From the NCBI GenBank assembly GCA_014302835.1, contig CP060294.1, positions 4,489,067-4,553,066 on the forward strand: 64,000 bases of DNA. Direction: 5' to 3'. The position numbers and the translations under genes are program-made. Numbering within the stretch: the first letter of the stretch is position 1; each line of letters begins with the position of its first letter. Below the pieces are notes generated by a model. That model was not told the origin of the DNA, made no database searches, and saw only the letters and a list, made by a program, of their open reading frames with translations. This DNA is from Pedobacter sp. PAMC26386. GTDB taxonomy: Bacteria > Bacteroidota > Bacteroidia > Sphingobacteriales > Sphingobacteriaceae. Shown here in pieces: positions 60,170 to 64,000 of this stretch.

Positions 60170-60832
60170 TTATTGTTTAACAAATGAACGAAGCGAAGGA
60201 CCATACCCCGGATTATTAATTACCCATGAGAAAGATGATGTAGCAAGACTGTAACTTTCATTAGCAGAACTAGTCGAGGTACCATCACTTGCATTTTGCT
60301 GAGGAATCTTTATTGATGTTCCAGTCTGATTAAATACGATAACCGAAAGTGATGCACCAACAGCTCCTCCTGGATTCACTACAGAGTAAACACCCGGAGC
60401 AAGTTTTGTCCAGACTGCAACCTGACCATTTGAGCCTCTAACATATGACCCAGAAAAATCATTTGCAGCCGCATCTGCCATAGTATCATACACCGCGACT
60501 GTTCTTGAGGTAGCCGCCGGAAACCCGTCCTTATTTGTAGCAGTATAGGTTATTGTATAAACTCCTGCTGTATTCACATCAACGCTACCAGTAACAACCG
60601 GAGTTAAAGAATTTGTTCCTTCCAAAGCCGTAACTCCCGGGTCTACAAATGCAGTTCCTTTGACTAACACAATAACCCTTTCTCCTTTAAGGGTCACTAT
60701 AGGGTACACAGTTACTTTAGAAATCCCGACTTTTCCATCCGGATAATTAAATGAAGGCTCCTTTTCACAAGAGCTGAATGTCAGACCTAGAATTACTACT
60801 AGTCCGAGAATTGCTATATTTTTTTTCATCAT
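60170..60832 (-). CDS. SusCD-associated surface lipoprotein with Ig-like domain (DUF5011/DUF5012 type)
   Basis: 220 residues from ATG 60832; an ATG at 60853 overlaps the SusD stop (TAATG) and adds seven residues, so either start is possible. The lipobox is VVILGLTFSSCEKE. The following segment (about 50-115, FVDPGVTALEGTNSL then AGVYTITYTATNKDGFPA) is a DUF5011-like Ig/cadherin fold, and the C-terminal part (FSGSYVRGSNGQVAVW) resembles BT_2262-type accessory proteins. Located between SusD and the lipid-binding-like lipoprotein gene. Confidence 0.8.
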   Translation of the reverse strand: MMKKNIAILGLVVILGLTFSSCEKEPSFNYPDGKVGISKVTVYPIVTLKGERVIVLVKGTAFVDPGVTALEGTNSLTPVVTGSVDVNTAGVYTITYTATNKDGFPAATSRTVAVYDTMADAAANDFSGSYVRGSNGQVAVWTKLAPGVYSVVNPGGAVGASLSVIVFNQTGTSIKIPQQNASDGTSTSSANESYSLATSSFSWVINNPGYGPSLRSFVKQ

Positions 60833-60852
60833 TTTCTTTAAATTAAACCTCA

Positions 60853-62328
60853 TTATTTAGCCCACCATACCTTAGTAGTAATTGGAACCAATGCAGGTGC
60901 ATTTTTGTTCCTATCCACCGATGACGCCGGAAAAACCAGCCTTCTTGGGAATTGTTTTCCTGGAGTTACACCATTTTTAGCATAAACCAACTGACCAGGT
61001 ACATAATTCGCATCGGTTGAATAAACAGCACTAATCTTAGGATAACCCGTACGCTGCTGTTCGAAAAATGCTTCAAGATCATGAGATCCAGGAAAAGAGG
61101 CCCATTTCTGAGTAATGATAGCTTCAACTTTACTTTCCAGTGTTCCTGTAGGATAAGCATATGTTGCAATAAGATCTGGTGAAAGCGTCTGATTTGATTG
61201 TTTAAAAGCTGCTGCTAAACCAAGATCATACATCGCTTTTGCTCCTGTTCCGCCAAAATAACGTTCCAAAGCTTCAGCTTGCATAAAATAAGATTCTGCC
61301 GTTGTAATAAACCAAACAGGATCAGTAGCTTTCTGAGAAAATACAGTTGCATTTGCATAGGTAGGCTGATCAATTGCTGAAGCAGAAAAATCACCCTGAT
61401 GTATTGCCGTTGGATTAGCTGTACCAAAATATGTAATTGCTCTTGGGTCACCATTATTAACTAACCAGCTGGAGAAAGTTACACTTGCCCGGATATTCGT
61501 TGCTACATTCAAACGTCTGATATTATATTCATAAAATGGGTTACTATTATCAGGCGTACCATCAAATTTAGCAATTCCTGCATTTATACTTAAAAAAGTA
61601 GCACCTGACTGGTAAAGCTTGGCAATTCCTGCCTGAGCAGCTGCTGGATTAGCATTAATCATTCTTAAATACATCTTTAACTTTAATGTATTCGCAAATT
61701 GAGTCCATAATTCCATATCTCCATTAAAAAGAAAATCCGTTTTCTGCTGTTTAGCTGTTAAAGGAATCGTTCTGTAATCTTTTGCCAAAGCAGCATCTAT
61801 CTCCCCTAATAAGGCAGTATAGATTTTGTCTCCGTCATCAAATTTAGGCTGCAGATTCGCTTTTCCCTGAAATGCTTCGGTGTATGGAACTTTATCATAC
61901 AAATCTACCAGTATTTCAAAAGTATAAGCCTTCATTACAGTAGCCATTAAATTATATCTCCAATCACTTCTAGTCTGTGCTTTAGAGAGTGCCAACTGAT
62001 AATCTGCCAAAGCTCCGGCAAATAACTCCTGGTAGTTACCATTAATGTCATTTTTCGTCAGATTGTAAGAATCAATACTTTTATATTGATTGGAAGAATT
62101 AGCCTGCGTAAAATATTGAGACCACATACCACCAAGAATAGTCAATTCTCCTCCAACTCTGCCCGCAGTGGACAGCACAGCGGATGGGAATAATACCTCC
62201 GGGGTAGCACTTTCAATTAAAGGATTATTCGGGTCTGTGTTAACATCCAGCGTTTTTTTACATCCGAATGAAAGCAGCAGAACTGCTGAAAGTATCAGCG
62301 TATTATATTTTAAATTAGTCTTTTTCAT
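60853..62328 (-). CDS. SusD/RagB-family nutrient-binding lipoprotein (second locus)
   Basis: 491 residues. Lipobox signal (LILSAVLLLSFGCKKTLDVN, Cys about 23). SusD helices GGELTILGGMWSQYFTQANSS and KAYTFEILVDLYDKVPYTEAF, C-terminal EAFFEQQRTGYPKIS and RRLVFPASSVDRNK, ending TTKVWWAK. Closely related in layout to the SusD at 54555, suggesting the two loci arose by duplication. It follows its SusC by 10 bp. Confidence 0.93.
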   Translation of the reverse strand: MKKTNLKYNTLILSAVLLLSFGCKKTLDVNTDPNNPLIESATPEVLFPSAVLSTAGRVGGELTILGGMWSQYFTQANSSNQYKSIDSYNLTKNDINGNYQELFAGALADYQLALSKAQTRSDWRYNLMATVMKAYTFEILVDLYDKVPYTEAFQGKANLQPKFDDGDKIYTALLGEIDAALAKDYRTIPLTAKQQKTDFLFNGDMELWTQFANTLKLKMYLRMINANPAAAQAGIAKLYQSGATFLSINAGIAKFDGTPDNSNPFYEYNIRRLNVATNIRASVTFSSWLVNNGDPRAITYFGTANPTAIHQGDFSASAIDQPTYANATVFSQKATDPVWFITTAESYFMQAEALERYFGGTGAKAMYDLGLAAAFKQSNQTLSPDLIATYAYPTGTLESKVEAIITQKWASFPGSHDLEAFFEQQRTGYPKISAVYSTDANYVPGQLVYAKNGVTPGKQFPRRLVFPASSVDRNKNAPALVPITTKVWWAK

Positions 62329-62338
62329 TTTTCAGTTT

Positions 62339-64000
62339 TTAGAATGTAACCTTTAACGATGCTCCGAAGAACCTTACCGGAGGAGATGTTCTGAATTCAC
62401 CAAATTCACTTCTCAGGTCATTACCAAAGTTTGAAACCTCAGGATCGATAGTCTGGTTTGAAGCAGGCAACCAGGTGATTAAGTTTCTGCCGAAAACAGA
62501 GATTGTAGCCCGTTGAGCCAGAATTTTTCCTAAGATTTCTTTTGGTATAGCATAAGTTAAGACAACCTCTCTCAGTTTCAGGAACGATTTACTTAAAATT
62601 CTATTTTGATAAGCCATTCCCCTGTTTGTAGTAGGGTAGTAATAATCCTGGAGCTGTGATTCAGTAATCTGCTTCATGTTTTCAACATAAGTAGTTGAAC
62701 CATCAGCACCTGTCATCCGTTGCACCGAATTAGGAACAATAAATGGTCTGCGGTCATTATACAATGTTTTTTTGTCAGACCCAACAAAATTTAATAAATC
62801 TGCTGTTCCCGAATAAAAGACACCACCTTTTTGCCAGTCCAATGTAAAGCCCAGAGTCCAGTTTTTATAGGCGAAAGAGTTAGTCAGTCCCATACTAAAG
62901 TCACGTTGCATAGAACCATAATTAGCATTCACTGCAGCTTGAACAGGAAGTCCCTTGTCATCAACAATAATTCTTCCTTGTGGATCGTAAGAAGCAACTG
63001 GAGCCTGAATAGTTCCCAATGGCTGACCTACTATTGCCACAAAATCTGCGTCATAAGCATTATTAATAACTACCTTTTCTAATCCAGCAGGTAATTCAAG
63101 AACTAAGTTTCTGTCTCTTGCGAAAGTATAGTTCAGATTCCATTGGAAGTCTCTTGATACAACAGGTTTTACACCTAATGTAACCTCAACACCTCTGTTT
63201 CTTACTTTACCAAAATTCTCGAAAGAAAAATTATAGCCAGATGCAGCATCAATAGGTACAGCTAAGATCTGATCCTTTCTTATCCTATTGTAATAACTTG
63301 CATCAATACTAACTCTATCTTTAAATAATCTGATCTCACCCCCAAGCTCATACTCAGTAACTCTTTCAGGTTTCAAGTCCGGATTTCTGATTGTATTATC
63401 AATAGTAAACCCAGGAACACCACTAACAGGGAATGAAATATTTCCAAAACTCAACGGCACATTTGTTGCAGTTAAAGTATTGTAAATTCTGTATGGACTT
63501 GTATCACTACCTGTCTGTCCGTAACTCGCTCTTAATTTCAGATAACTGATTGGAGTTTTAGACATATCAAAAGCCTCAGAGGCAAGAAATGCTAAACTTG
63601 CTCCAGGATAGATATAACTGTTTTTACCTGGCGCTAAGGTTGAAGACCAGTCATTTCTTGCAGTTACTGTCAAATACAAATATCTATTGTAACCAAGTGT
63701 TGCTGATGCATAAGCACCGAATAACCTTCTGTGACTTTCTGTTTCTGTACTTCTTGGCTTGTTAGAACTATTACTGATATCAAAAAAACCAGGTATCGCA
63801 AGATCTTCAATCGAAGTACTCAGATTTCTTAAACCCCTGTCATTATAATTGGCACCAATTAAACCGTCAATATCAAATTTTGAACTTAATTGTTTTTTGA
63901 AAATAGCATTTAGCTTAGTATCATATTCAAAACTTTTAAACGACTGTTCAACCACATTACCTACATCAGGAGCCCTTGAAGATCCTTCAATGTTTCCACC
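62339..64000 (-). CDS. SusC/RagA-family TonB-dependent transporter, C-terminal part (runs off the right edge)
   Basis: The visible 553 residues are beta-barrel: YLYLTVTARNDWSSTLAPGKN, LKLRASYGQTGSDTSPYR, ELGGEIRLFKDRVSIDASYY, ending in the outer-membrane C-terminal motif GASLKVTF. The signal peptide, regulatory domain and plug lie beyond the window. The same barrel blocks (TARNDWSSTL, NLKPEKT/DLKPERV) occur in the SusC at 56054. Partner of the SusD gene 10 bp downstream; carries the second SusCD locus with its two accessory lipoproteins. Confidence 0.93.
   Translation of the reverse strand, partial: GGNIEGSSRAPDVGNVVEQSFKSFEYDTKLNAIFKKQLSSKFDIDGLIGANYNDRGLRNLSTSIEDLAIPGFFDISNSSNKPRSTETESHRRLFGAYASATLGYNRYLYLTVTARNDWSSTLAPGKNSYIYPGASLAFLASEAFDMSKTPISYLKLRASYGQTGSDTSPYRIYNTLTATNVPLSFGNISFPVSGVPGFTIDNTIRNPDLKPERVTEYELGGEIRLFKDRVSIDASYYNRIRKDQILAVPIDAASGYNFSFENFGKVRNRGVEVTLGVKPVVSRDFQWNLNYTFARDRNLVLELPAGLEKVVINNAYDADFVAIVGQPLGTIQAPVASYDPQGRIIVDDKGLPVQAAVNANYGSMQRDFSMGLTNSFAYKNWTLGFTLDWQKGGVFYSGTADLLNFVGSDKKTLYNDRRPFIVPNSVQRMTGADGSTTYVENMKQITESQLQDYYYPTTNRGMAYQNRILSKSFLKLREVVLTYAIPKEILGKILAQRATISVFGRNLITWLPASNQTIDPEVSNFGNDLRSEFGEFRTSPPVRFFGASLKVTF

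Overview
The window reads as chromosomal DNA of a Bacteroidota bacterium of the Sphingobacteriaceae, most probably Pedobacter. The evidence is two SusC/SusD pairs, many lipoproteins whose signal peptides end in SCKK- or SCS-type lipoboxes, promoters of the Bacteroidota type (TTTG-N19-TAnnTTTG), almost no strong Shine-Dalgarno sites, and moderately AT-rich DNA with long AT-rich intergenic stretches. The genus is an inference from gene content and was not tested by a database search.

Layout. (1) 1-4233: translation core on the minus strand, rplM-rpsI-rpsB-tsf and then pyrH (partial), with nagA sitting between tsf and pyrH; a textbook promoter precedes rplM. (2) 4237-20135: housekeeping and accessory genes: a beta-CASP metallo-hydrolase, a methyltransferase, a luciferase-like oxidoreductase, peptidase T, M14 and M28 peptidases, rhomboid, dipeptide epimerase, rhodanese and several unrecognised proteins. 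Neighbouring genes often converge and overlap by a few bases. (3) 20353-28186: a LytS/LytTR two-component pair followed by a complete RND tripartite efflux system. (4) 28294-36120: YitT-type membrane protein, a cysteine-rich lipoprotein, a YgiB/YgiC-like lipoprotein plus glutathionylspermidine-synthase-like operon, a serine hydrolase gene broken by two frameshifts, an AraC regulator and a zinc alcohol dehydrogenase.

(5) 36121-51316 is the accessory heart of the window. A five-gene, two-operon biosynthetic cluster (adenylate-forming enzyme, BtaA/DUF3419-like aminocarboxypropyl transferase, YghO-like GNAT, PEP-synthase-like dikinase, UbiA-type prenyltransferase) is flanked by gene wreckage and an IS3-group element. 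A lipoprotein joining a MACPF pore-forming domain to a bulb-type (mannose-binding) lectin domain follows. Next come about 530 bp of palindrome-rich noncoding DNA, a three-gene module of unknown function, an IS407-like element, and the N-terminal stub of a tyrosine integrase lying against tRNA-Arg(CCT). This looks like an integrative island at the tRNA that has been scarred by insertion sequences.

(6) 51316-64000: metG-tRNA-Arg, an LD-carboxypeptidase, and two tandem SusC/SusD outer-membrane uptake loci. The second carries two extra surface lipoproteins, and its SusC runs off the window.

The best candidates for an undescribed system are the 36.7-43.8 kb cluster, which plausibly makes an unusual lipid or meroterpenoid-like metabolite, and the MACPF-lectin lipoprotein, which plausibly is an antibacterial or anti-eukaryotic pore-former. 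No CRISPR array, rRNA or replication origin was seen.
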